From assembly GCA_016191995.1 (NCBI GenBank), contig JACPVA010000016.1, positions 1-54,059 of the forward strand: a DNA stretch of 54,059 bases. The letters are read 5' to 3'. The position numbers and the translations under genes were made by a program. This DNA is from Burkholderiales bacterium. Lineage in GTDB: Bacteria > Pseudomonadota > Gammaproteobacteria > Burkholderiales > Burkholderiaceae_C. Below the pieces are notes generated by a model. That model worked only from the letters and a program-made list of their open reading frames with translations, had not been told where the DNA came from and made no database searches. Below, in pieces: positions 9,018-15,726 of this stretch (within the stretch, counting starts at the first letter, position 1; each line of letters begins with the position of its first letter).

Positions 9018-10822
9018 CCCTTCTGCTCCAGATGCGCGCCGGCATCGTCGCGCCCGGTGACGCGGCGCGCCGGCGCGAGCTCGGCGTCGAGGTCGAATCC
9101 GGGGACGAAGCGCGGCGACGCGAGCCGGCGCTCGTAGGCCGGGCGGAACCGCGCCAGCGTATCGCGCAGCGGGTTGGTCGCCGTCGCGCCCAGCCCGCAG
9201 TGCGTCGTGCCGTGCAGCAGCGACTCCAACGCGCGCAGCTCGGCCTCGTCGAACAGCGAGCCGTGGCCCTGCGCCAGCTTGTCGAAGCGCCGCCGCACCA
9301 GCTCGGTGCCGACCCGGCACGGGGTGCAGAAGCCGCAGCTCTCGTGGGCGAAGAACTGCGCGAAGCCATGCGCGACCTCGAACATGTCGCGCGTGGCGTC
9401 GAACACCATGAAGGCACCCGCGGTCGGCACGTCGTCGAAGGCGATGCGGCGGCCGAACTCGTGCGCCGCCAGGCACAGCCCCGACGGGCCGCCGACCTGC
9501 ACCGCCTGCGTGCCGGCGGCGCCGGCCTCGGCCAGGATCTCGCCCACCGTGACGCCGAACGGCAGCTCGTAGATGCCGGGCCGCGCGACATCGCCGCTGA
9601 CCGAGTGCAGCTTGGTGCCGGTGCTGCCAGGTACGCCGATCGCGGCCCACCAAGCGCCGCCGCGCTCGGCGATGCGCGCCGCGGCGGCGAAGGTCTCGAC
9701 GTTGTTGACCACCGTCGGCTGCCCCAGGTAGCCCGACTCGACCGGGAACGGCGGCCGGATGCGCGGCTGCCCGCGCTTGCCTTCGAGCGACTCGATCAGC
9801 GCGCTCTCCTCGCCGCAGACGTAGGCGCCGGCGCCGAGGTGGATCGCGATGTCGAAGTCGAACCCCGGCGTGCCGAGGATCGACCCGCCCAGCAGCCCGG
9901 CGGCGCGCCGTCGCGCCAGCACCGCCTGCAGCGCAGGCAGCATGAAGCGGTATTCGCCGCGCAGGTAGACGAAGCCCTGGCGCGCGCCGAGCACGCGCGC
10001 GGCCACCGTCATGCCCTCGAAGACCGTGTCGGGCTGCTCGGTGAGCAGCACGCGGTCCTTGAAGGTGCCGGGCTCGCCCTCGTCGGCGTTGCAGACGACG
10101 ACGCGCGTGCCGCCCTCGGGCACCGCCGCGGCACGGCACAGCGACCATTTGCGCGCGGTGTCGAAGCCGGCACCGCCGCGCCCGCGCAGCCCAGAGGCCG
10201 CCAGCTCGGCCAGCGTCGCGTCGGCGCCGCGCGCCAGCAGCGCGCGCAAGGCCGGCCCGGCCAGCGGCGGCGCGCCGAGCAGGACGCCGGCGCGGCGGAT
10301 GCCGGGATCGACGCGCTGCCAGTCGGCCGGCCACTGCGCCGGCGGCACGCCGGCGCGGACCAGCCGCGCCAGCTCGGCCACGCGCGCCGCGTCCATCCGC
10401 GTCAGCACCTGGTGCTGGTCGACCAGCAGCGCCGGCCCCTGGTCGCCCAGCCCCGTGCACGAGGTGAAGCCGACCGAGACCGAGCCGTCGGCCGCGACCT
10501 GCCCCGGCTCGATGCCGAGCCGCGCGCACAGGTCGGCCGCCAGCTGGCGGCTGCCGAGCATGCGGTCGGTGACGTTGTCGCTGAACAGCAGGTGCACACG
10601 GCCGACCGGCTGCAGGTGGAAGAAGCGGTAGAAGCCGGCGACACCCTCGACGATCGCCGGCGTCAGCCCGACGCCGTTGGCGATGCGGCGCAGGACCTCG
10701 CGCGGCAGCCAGCGGGTGCGGGACTGGACGTCGCGCAGGATCTGGACCAGGGCCGTGCGCTGGTGGCCGTGGCGGCTCAAGGCCTCGTCGACGGCGGCGG
10801 CGGGGTCGGTCGGCGGCGGCAT
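9014..10822 (-). CDS. hoxF: NAD-linked hydrogenase diaphorase large subunit HoxF (NuoE-NuoF fusion)
   Basis: A 602-residue fusion of a NuoE-like thioredoxin-fold domain (about 1-150) and a NuoF-like domain. The FMN/NADH site shows in GRGGAGF (214-220), CNADEGEPGTFKDR (244-257) and GAGAYVCGEESALIESLEG. The [4Fe-4S] ligands are Cys496, Cys499 and Cys502 in ESCGFCTPC, with Cys542 in HCGLG. The N-terminal domain keeps only scattered cysteines (99 and 122) instead of the four NuoE ligands, so its [2Fe-2S] cluster is probably absent. It would oxidise NADH, or reduce NAD+ with electrons from H2. It is the first gene of hoxFUYHW; a TATCCT hexamer lies just upstream of the ATG on its strand. Confidence 0.95.
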   Translation of the reverse strand: MPPPTDPAAAVDEALSRHGHQRTALVQILRDVQSRTRWLPREVLRRIANGVGLTPAIVEGVAGFYRFFHLQPVGRVHLLFSDNVTDRMLGSRQLAADLCARLGIEPGQVAADGSVSVGFTSCTGLGDQGPALLVDQHQVLTRMDAARVAELARLVRAGVPPAQWPADWQRVDPGIRRAGVLLGAPPLAGPALRALLARGADATLAELAASGLRGRGGAGFDTARKWSLCRAAAVPEGGTRVVVCNADEGEPGTFKDRVLLTEQPDTVFEGMTVAARVLGARQGFVYLRGEYRFMLPALQAVLARRRAAGLLGGSILGTPGFDFDIAIHLGAGAYVCGEESALIESLEGKRGQPRIRPPFPVESGYLGQPTVVNNVETFAAAARIAERGGAWWAAIGVPGSTGTKLHSVSGDVARPGIYELPFGVTVGEILAEAGAAGTQAVQVGGPSGLCLAAHEFGRRIAFDDVPTAGAFMVFDATRDMFEVAHGFAQFFAHESCGFCTPCRVGTELVRRRFDKLAQGHGSLFDEAELRALESLLHGTTHCGLGATATNPLRDTLARFRPAYERRLASPRFVPGFDLDAELAPARRVTGRDDAGAHLEQKG

Positions 10823-10953
10823 GGCAGGGGCAGGATAGCCGATCGCGGGCTGGAGGTTCGGGGGCGCACAGCGGGCGCCGTGCGGGCAGAAGTCCTTATC
10901 CTGCATCCCGCGACATCGACCGACAGAAGGCCAACATTCCCTGGAGCCCCGCG

Positions 10954-11550
10954 ATGCCCCTGATCCCACCGCTCGACGAGCACGAATTCGACCCCGGTCT
11001 GCGCGAGCGGGTGCAGTTCTTCAAGGGGCCGCTCGGCGTCGTGCCCAACAGCGTGCGCACGATGGCGCGTCGCCCGCGCATCGCCGCGGCCTTCACCGAG
11101 CTCAACCAGGCGGTGATGGAGTGCGGCGGCGCGGTCACGCCCGAGTTCAAGCGGCTGCTCGGCTACGTCACGAGCTTCGTCTCGGGCTGCCGCTACTGCC
11201 AGGCGCACACGATCCTGGCCTCCGAGCGCTTCGGCGCGTCCGAGGCACGCCTGGCGGACGCGTGGAACCACGCCGACAGCCCGCACTTCACCGCCGCCGA
11301 GAAGGCGGCACTGACCTTCGCGCACGCGGCGGCGGCGGTGCCCAACGCGGTGACCGACGAAATCGGCGCCCAGCTGCGCCGGCACTGGAGCGACGACGAT
11401 ATCGTCGAGATCATGGGCGTCGTCGCGCTGTTCGGCTACCTGAACCGCTGGAACGACTCGATGGGCACCGCGCTCGAGGACCTGCCCGCCGAGGTGGCCA
11501 CGCGCCGCGTCGCGCATACCGGCTGGACGCCGGGCAAGCATGGCGGCTGA
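10954..11550 (+). CDS. Carboxymuconolactone decarboxylase/AhpD-like protein
   Basis: A 198-residue all-alpha protein of the AhpD-like superfamily. The redox motif is CRYCQAHT (SGCRYCQAHT around residues 84-92), as in the CxxC-xxH centre of AhpD and of peroxidase-related proteins. The following ASERFG and NRWNDSMGT segments are also family-typical. A role in peroxide or radical defence, or as a gamma-carboxymuconolactone decarboxylase-like enzyme, is possible; the CxxC favours a redox role. It is divergent from hoxF with a 131-bp shared upstream region, so expression might be linked with hydrogenase, but that is only suggested by position. A weak Shine-Dalgarno (TGGAG) precedes the ATG. Confidence 0.85.
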   Translation: MPLIPPLDEHEFDPGLRERVQFFKGPLGVVPNSVRTMARRPRIAAAFTELNQAVMECGGAVTPEFKRLLGYVTSFVSGCRYCQAHTILASERFGASEARLADAWNHADSPHFTAAEKAALTFAHAAAAVPNAVTDEIGAQLRRHWSDDDIVEIMGVVALFGYLNRWNDSMGTALEDLPAEVATRRVAHTGWTPGKHGG

Positions 11551-11663
11551 TGAACGGCTGGTGCGTGGCCGCCGCCGCGCTGGGTTGACCCGACAATGCG
11601 TCGGGCGCTGCGGCTGCCGGCGATGCCGCGGCTCGTCGATCACGCACGGAAGGAGGCACGGCC

Positions 11664-12347
11664 ATGGCTGACGTCGTCTTGCACCAATGGGACATCTCGC
11701 CGTACTGCCGCAAGGTACGCAAGGCGCTGCGGCGCAAGGGTGTCGTGTACCGCACCGTCGACTACAACGGCCTGCGGGCGCCAAAGGCGGCGAAGCTGCA
11801 CCCAAGCGGCAAGCTGCCCGTGCTCGACTGGGACGGCGAGCGGATCGCCGACAGCACGCTGATCTGTGCCGACCTCGATCGCCGCGTGCCCGACCCGCCG
11901 CTGGTGCCGGCCGATCCGCGTGACGCCGCACTGGCGCGCCTGCTCGAGGACTGGGCCGACGAGTCGCTGTACTACTTCGAGATGCAGTTTCGCGCCGCCT
12001 ATCCCGACGCTGCGACCAAGGCCGTGGAACTGCTGTGCGAGGGGCGCCCGGGCTGGGAGAAGCCCCTCGTCAGGCCGATCTTCCTGCGTTCGCTGCGAAG
12101 CCGGCTGAAGGCGCACGGCTTCGGCGGCTGGAGCCGCGAGGAAGTCGAACGCTGGTTCACCCGACACCTCGACGATCTCGACGCGATGCTGACCGGCCGC
12201 GAATGGCTGGTCGGCACGCAGTGCAGCATCGCCGACCTCGCGGTGTCGTCGCAGCTCGACGAGGTCGTCCGCACGAGCACGCTCGCCGGCACGGTGCGCG
12301 CAAGGCCGGCGCTGGCGGCGTGGCTGGACCGCATGGCGCTCGCGTAG
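11664..12347 (+). CDS. Glutathione S-transferase family protein
   Basis: A 227-residue protein with the N-terminal thioredoxin-fold half (HQWDISPYCRKVRKAL, residues ~7-22) and the cis-Pro/substrate loop GKLPVLDWDGERIADST near residues 49-65. The C-terminal half is helical, with the conserved N-capping-like segment WLVGTQCSIADLAV. The SPYCRK motif places a Ser/Cys at the GSH-activating region. A strong ribosome site AAGGAGG at 11650-11656 fixes the start at 11664. Substrate is not predictable. It follows the AhpD-like gene by 113 bp in the same direction; a GACAAT hexamer at 11591 could be its own -10 box. Confidence 0.9.
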   Translation: MADVVLHQWDISPYCRKVRKALRRKGVVYRTVDYNGLRAPKAAKLHPSGKLPVLDWDGERIADSTLICADLDRRVPDPPLVPADPRDAALARLLEDWADESLYYFEMQFRAAYPDAATKAVELLCEGRPGWEKPLVRPIFLRSLRSRLKAHGFGGWSREEVERWFTRHLDDLDAMLTGREWLVGTQCSIADLAVSSQLDEVVRTSTLAGTVRARPALAAWLDRMALA

Positions 12348-12662
12348 CGCGAGGTTCCCGGAACCAGGTCCTGAGCCAGAATCGACAACGAGCGTCGAAG
12401 CCGACGGGCGAGGAACTGCTGGCGACTTCCGAAGGGAATCCAGTTCGGAGCCCGCCCGCTTTCTCGAGGCCGATCGGCCATGTTGCGCGCGCCGTCGCGA
12501 GCCGCGGCCGCATCCACGAGCGCACGCCGCGCGGGCCGGGCCCTTGAACCACCAGACAGCTTCCCTGCAAACCTGGAGCATCGGCCCACGATTGCAGCGC
12601 TGATCGAACCGAGGCCATTCCTTCGACGACGTGAAGCCGGTGACCCCGCCCCTGATTCGACC
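12348..12662. other. Gene-free stretch before the methyltransferase
   Basis: 315 bp without a convincing gene. A short palindrome GGTTCC-C-GGAACC sits at 12353-12365, directly after the GST stop codon. A CAGAAT hexamer near 12375 could serve as a -10 box for a long methyltransferase leader. Open frames on both strands here have no recognisable family. Confidence 0.5.
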
Positions 12663-13262
12663 ATGCCGACCGACCGCAGCCTGCGCTTCTTCGACGACCA
12701 GTTTCGCCAGCAAGTCCAGGCGCAGGACTTCGCGCTCAATCCCTTCGAGCAGACGGCCCTGCCCCACCTGCGCGGGCATGTCCTGGACTACGGCTGCGGC
12801 CTGGGCAACCTCGCCCTGGCCGCGGCGCGTGCCGGCTGTACCGTGGTCGCCCTCGATGCGAGCGAGACCGCCATCGAGCATATCGGCCGGGTGGCTGCCA
12901 GCGAGGTGCTGCCGGTCGCCGCCGAGGTCGCCGACCTGCGTTCCTACCCGCTGGCCGGCGAGTTCGACGCGGTGGTCTCGATCGGCCTGCTGATGTTCTT
13001 CGACTGCGCCACGGCATGGAAGCAGTTCGATGCCCTGCTCGCCTCGGTTCGCCCCGGCGGCATCATCGCCATAAACGTCCTGATCGACGGCACCACCTTC
13101 ATGGACATGTTCGCCTCCGAGGGTCATTGCCTCTTCAGGCGCGACGACCTGCTCGCGCGTCTTGAAGCCTGGGAGGTGCTGGAGGACCTGACGCAGCGCT
13201 TCGACGCGCCAGGCGGCTCGCAGAAGGTCTTCTCGACCCTCGTCGCGCGCCGGCCGGGTTGA
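12663..13262 (+). CDS. Class I SAM-dependent methyltransferase
   Basis: A 199-residue protein with the Rossmann-fold SAM site: motif I is VLDYGCGLGNLA (residues ~40-51), motif II is VVALDASE with the acidic residue that binds the ribose, and a later strand reads DAVVSIGLLMFF. Length and architecture match small TehB-like or ubiE-like methyltransferases. The sequence does not tell the substrate; a role in thiopurine, tellurite or other detoxification is only a guess. The ATG at 12663 was chosen because the protein then starts 40 residues before motif I, as is usual; the frame is open further upstream. It ends 17 bp before the left palindrome of the ATPase cassette. Confidence 0.87.
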   Translation: MPTDRSLRFFDDQFRQQVQAQDFALNPFEQTALPHLRGHVLDYGCGLGNLALAAARAGCTVVALDASETAIEHIGRVAASEVLPVAAEVADLRSYPLAGEFDAVVSIGLLMFFDCATAWKQFDALLASVRPGGIIAINVLIDGTTFMDMFASEGHCLFRRDDLLARLEAWEVLEDLTQRFDAPGGSQKVFSTLVARRPG

Positions 13263-13279
13263 CAGCCGCCAGCGACTCG

Positions 13280-13326
13280 GGGGTCAGGTCACCAGTTTCA
13301 CCTCGTGAAACTGGTGACCTGACCCC
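13280..13326. repeat. Left palindrome of the ATPase cassette
   Basis: A perfect inverted repeat with 22-nt arms (13280-13301 and 13305-13326) and a 3-nt loop. Each arm starts from the outside with GGGGTCAGGTCACC. It is partly repeated as a half arm, GGTGACCTGACCCC, at 13336-13349. The same structure lies at 14553-14599 on the other side of the ATPase gene. One stem position differs between the copies on both arms, so pairing is kept. Confidence 0.95.
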
Positions 13327-13335
13327 AATAGAGCA

Positions 13336-13349
13336 GGTGACCTGACCCC
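13336..13349 (+). repeat. Extra half-arm GGTGACCTGACCCC
   Basis: A 14-nt exact copy of the outer part of the palindrome's right arm, ten bases after the left palindrome. It has no partner arm of its own nearby, although it could pair with the first arm at 13280-13293. Confidence 0.85.
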
Positions 13350-13360
13350 CGAGGATCCTT

Positions 13361-13389
13361 GCAATCATGGAGTGCCGCTCCATAATTGC
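13361..13389. promoter_or_regulatory. Inverted repeat just upstream of the ATPase start
   Basis: An interrupted palindrome: GCAAT, one base, ATGGAG, a 5-nt centre, CTCCAT, one base, ATTGC. It ends two bases before the ATG at 13391. It could be an operator for autoregulation or a hairpin masking the ribosome site. It contains the alternative start ATG at 13367, which would put the start codon inside the repeat. Confidence 0.55.
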
Positions 13390-13390
13390 A

Positions 13391-14581
13391 ATGGTGATAC
13401 CCCGCCGACTCCTGCCCTCCCTCGTCGCAGCCCTGGCCGAATCTCCGGTCGTTGCGCTGCTGGGGCCGCGTCAAGTCGGCAAGACGACGCTGGCGCTGGA
13501 GGTGACGCGCGGCCGGCCGGCGGTCTACGTCGACCTGGAATCGCAGGCCGACCGCGCCAAGCTCGCCGAGCCGGAGCTCTACCTCGCGCAGCACGAGGAT
13601 GCGCTCGTCGTCCTGGACGAGATCCAGCGCATGCCCGAGCTCTTCCAGACCCTGCGCGGGCTGGTCGACGCGGGCCGGCGAAGCGGCCAGGGCAACGGTC
13701 GCTTCCTCGTCCTCGGATCGGCGTCGATCGACCTGCTGCGGCAATCCGGCGAATCCTTGGCCGGCCGCATCCGCTACCTCGAGCTCGCCCCGCTGGACGC
13801 CGGCGAGGTCGGACGCGAGCGGCTGGATGCGCTATGGCTGCGCGGCGGGTTCCCGCAGAGCCTGCTGGCCGCGTCCGACGCCGCCAGCCTGCGCTGGCGG
13901 CGGGACTTCGTTCGCACCTACCTCGAGCGCGACATCCCGCAGCTCGGGCCGCGCATCCCGGCCGAGACACTGCGCCGTTTCTGGACGATGCTCGCGCACC
14001 AGCAGGGCGGCTTGCTGAATGCGGCCGCGCTGGCGCGCGCGCTGGCGGTCGACGGCAAGACGGTGGCGTCGTACCTGGATCTGCTGGTCGACCTGCTGCT
14101 CGTGCGGCGCCTGCCGGCCTGGCACGGCAATATCGGCAAGCGCCTCGTCAAGTCACCCAAGGTCTATGTCCGCGACAGCGGGCTGGTGCACGCGCTGCTC
14201 GGCATCGGCGACCGCGAGGCGCTGCTGGCGCACCCGGTGGCCGGCGGGAGCTGGGAGGGGATGGCGATCGAATCGCTGATCGCCGCCGCCCCGGACGGCA
14301 CCGAAGCCTTCTTCTTCCGCACCGCGGCGGGGGCGGAGGTCGACCTGCTGCTCCAGCTCCCCGGCCGGCGCCAGCCCTGGGCGATCGAGATCAAGCGCGC
14401 GATCGCCCCCAAGCTCGAGCGCGGATTTCACCTGGCCAGCGAGGCGCTGCGTCCTGAGCAGCAGCGGGTAGTCTATGGCGGCACCGAGCGCTTCCCGATC
14501 GCCGCGGGCGTGCAGGCCTGTTCGCTCGTCGATCTGTGCGAGGAGCTGTCCCGGGGTCAGGTCACCCGTTTCACGTTGTGA
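13391..14581 (+). CDS. AAA ATPase with C-terminal DUF4143 domain
   Basis: A 396-residue protein. The N-terminal AAA_14 domain has Walker A GPRQVGKTT (25-33) and Walker B ALVVLDEIQR (Asp76, Glu77); a sensor-like LVLGSAS segment follows. The C-terminal DUF4143 part ends in a restriction-nuclease-like core (AGAEVDLLLQLPG, then AIEIKRA, a D-(E/D)-xK pattern). Such ATPases are patchily distributed and of unknown function. The gene is bounded by matching palindromes; its stop codon TGA (14579-14581) lies inside the right one, so the last residues (RGQVTRFTL) are encoded by repeat DNA. The ATG at 13391 leaves the upstream inverted repeat non-coding; an in-frame ATG at 13367 is the alternative. It is convergent with the alpha-E gene. 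Confidence 0.9.
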   Translation: MVIPRRLLPSLVAALAESPVVALLGPRQVGKTTLALEVTRGRPAVYVDLESQADRAKLAEPELYLAQHEDALVVLDEIQRMPELFQTLRGLVDAGRRSGQGNGRFLVLGSASIDLLRQSGESLAGRIRYLELAPLDAGEVGRERLDALWLRGGFPQSLLAASDAASLRWRRDFVRTYLERDIPQLGPRIPAETLRRFWTMLAHQQGGLLNAAALARALAVDGKTVASYLDLLVDLLLVRRLPAWHGNIGKRLVKSPKVYVRDSGLVHALLGIGDREALLAHPVAGGSWEGMAIESLIAAAPDGTEAFFFRTAAGAEVDLLLQLPGRRQPWAIEIKRAIAPKLERGFHLASEALRPEQQRVVYGGTERFPIAAGVQACSLVDLCEELSRGQVTRFTL

Positions 14582-14599
14582 AACGGGTGACCTGACCCC
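14553..14599. repeat. Right palindrome of the ATPase cassette
   Basis: A perfect inverted repeat with 22-nt arms (14553-14574 and 14578-14599) and a 3-nt loop, outer sequence GGGGTCAGGTCACC as in the left copy. It contains the ATPase stop codon and ends five bases before the alpha-E stop codon on the other strand. It could act as a two-way transcription terminator for the convergent genes, though no T-run follows. Confidence 0.95.
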
Positions 14600-14604
14600 A
14601 TCCC

Positions 14605-15573
14605 TCATGCCGCCACCGGCACCAGGAAATCCTGCCCGATCCGCGCGCCCAGGTCGCTGACGCGGTCGAGGAAGCGCGACAGCCAGGCGTGCAGCCCGCC
14701 GGCCAGGATCTCGTCGATGCGCCCGTACTGCAGCTCGGCGCGCAGCCGGCCGGCGCGGCGCTGCGTCTCGCCGCTGCGCGCATTGGCCACGCGCTCGAGG
14801 TTCGCGACAACCTCGTCCATGCACGCGGCCAGCGAGCGCGGCATGTCGCTGCGCAGGATCAGCAGCTCGGCCACCTTCTCCGGCAGGATCACGTTGCGGT
14901 AGACCTTGCGGTAGATGACGAAGGCCGAGACCGACCGCAGCACCGCGCTCCAGTGGTAGAAGTTGCCCTCCTCGCTCTCCTGCGAGCTGCCGCCGAACCA
15001 GTCCTGGCCCTCGATCAGCTCGTGGAACTTGACGTCCAGCAGCCGCGCGGTGTTGTCGGCGCGCTCCAGGAAGGTGCCCAGGCGGATGAACTCCAGCGCC
15101 TCGTCCTGCTGCATCGTGCCGACCGTGACGCCGCGCGACAGGTGCGAGCGGAACTTGACCCACTCGAGGAATTCCGACGGGTCGCGCTCGAAGGCGCCAT
15201 CGCGCAGCAGGCGGTTGAATTCCAGCCAGGTCTGGTTCTGCGTCTCCCAGACCTCGGTCGTCAGCGCGCCGCGCACCGCGCGCGCGTTCTCGCGCGCGGC
15301 GCGCAGGCAGCAGTAGATGCTCGACAGATTGCCCTCGTCGCGCACCATGAAGTGCATGACGTCGCGCGCATCGACGCCGTCGCCGTGCCTCTGGCGGAAG
15401 AACGGCGTCAGCTCGCTGATCGACAGCATCGCGCGCCAGCCTTGCTCGGCGCGGTCGGTCGACTGCGGCAGCAGCGAGGTCTGGTAGTTGACGTCGAGCA
15501 TCCGCGCGGTGTTTTCGGCCCGCTCCATGTAGCGAGCCATCCAGAAGAGGTGGTCGGCGGTTCGCGACAGCAT
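14605..15573 (-). CDS. Alpha-E domain protein
   Basis: A 322-residue, almost entirely helical protein. It starts with MLSRTADHLFWMARYMERAENTA split over the first helix, the hallmark of the alpha-E (DUF403) family, and a second matching block reads LGTFLERADNTARLLD near residues 190-205. The biochemical role is unknown. Comparative genomics links the family with circularly permuted ATP-grasp proteins, transglutaminases and proteasome-like Anbu peptidases, suggesting a peptide synthesis or tagging pathway. A ribosome site CGGAGA precedes the ATG. The ATP-grasp gene lies 153 bp upstream, separated by a truncated duplicate of this gene's own start. The stop codon is five bases from the right palindrome of the ATPase cassette. 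Confidence 0.9.
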   Translation of the reverse strand: MLSRTADHLFWMARYMERAENTARMLDVNYQTSLLPQSTDRAEQGWRAMLSISELTPFFRQRHGDGVDARDVMHFMVRDEGNLSSIYCCLRAARENARAVRGALTTEVWETQNQTWLEFNRLLRDGAFERDPSEFLEWVKFRSHLSRGVTVGTMQQDEALEFIRLGTFLERADNTARLLDVKFHELIEGQDWFGGSSQESEEGNFYHWSAVLRSVSAFVIYRKVYRNVILPEKVAELLILRSDMPRSLAACMDEVVANLERVANARSGETQRRAGRLRAELQYGRIDEILAGGLHAWLSRFLDRVSDLGARIGQDFLVPVAA

Positions 15574-15589
15574 GTGCGTTCTCCGATAG

Positions 15590-15724
15590 CTATAGGGCCG
15601 AAAACACCGCACGCGCTGGAGCGCTCGGCGGTACTTTGGCTTCGCCGCGGGCGCTGCGCGCCCGAGCGGCCCGCTCCACGTAACGAGCCATCCAGAAGAG
15701 ATGATCGGCAGTTCGCGACAGCAT
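15590..15724 (-). pseudogene. Truncated duplicate of the alpha-E gene start
   Basis: A 44-residue reading frame that starts MLSRTADHLFWMARYVER and then runs into unrelated sequence. Bases 15667-15724 match the true alpha-E start (15516-15573) over 58 bp with five transitions by my count. Its ATG lies three bases after the ATP-grasp stop codon and has the strong ribosome site GGAGGA, so it looks like the original translation-coupled start of the alpha-E gene, now cut off. The complete alpha-E gene follows with a separate ribosome site. It could still be translated into a short peptide. Confidence 0.85.
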
Positions 15725-15726
15725 CG

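Noticed and set aside
10823..10953. A sigma-54 promoter for the hox operon
   Set aside because: I searched the minus strand for the TGGC-N-TTGC pattern of -24/-12 promoters and found none that fits.
14553..14599. Right palindrome as a simple rho-independent terminator
   Set aside because: No T-run follows on either side, and an equal palindrome lies upstream of the same gene, which a terminator would not explain.
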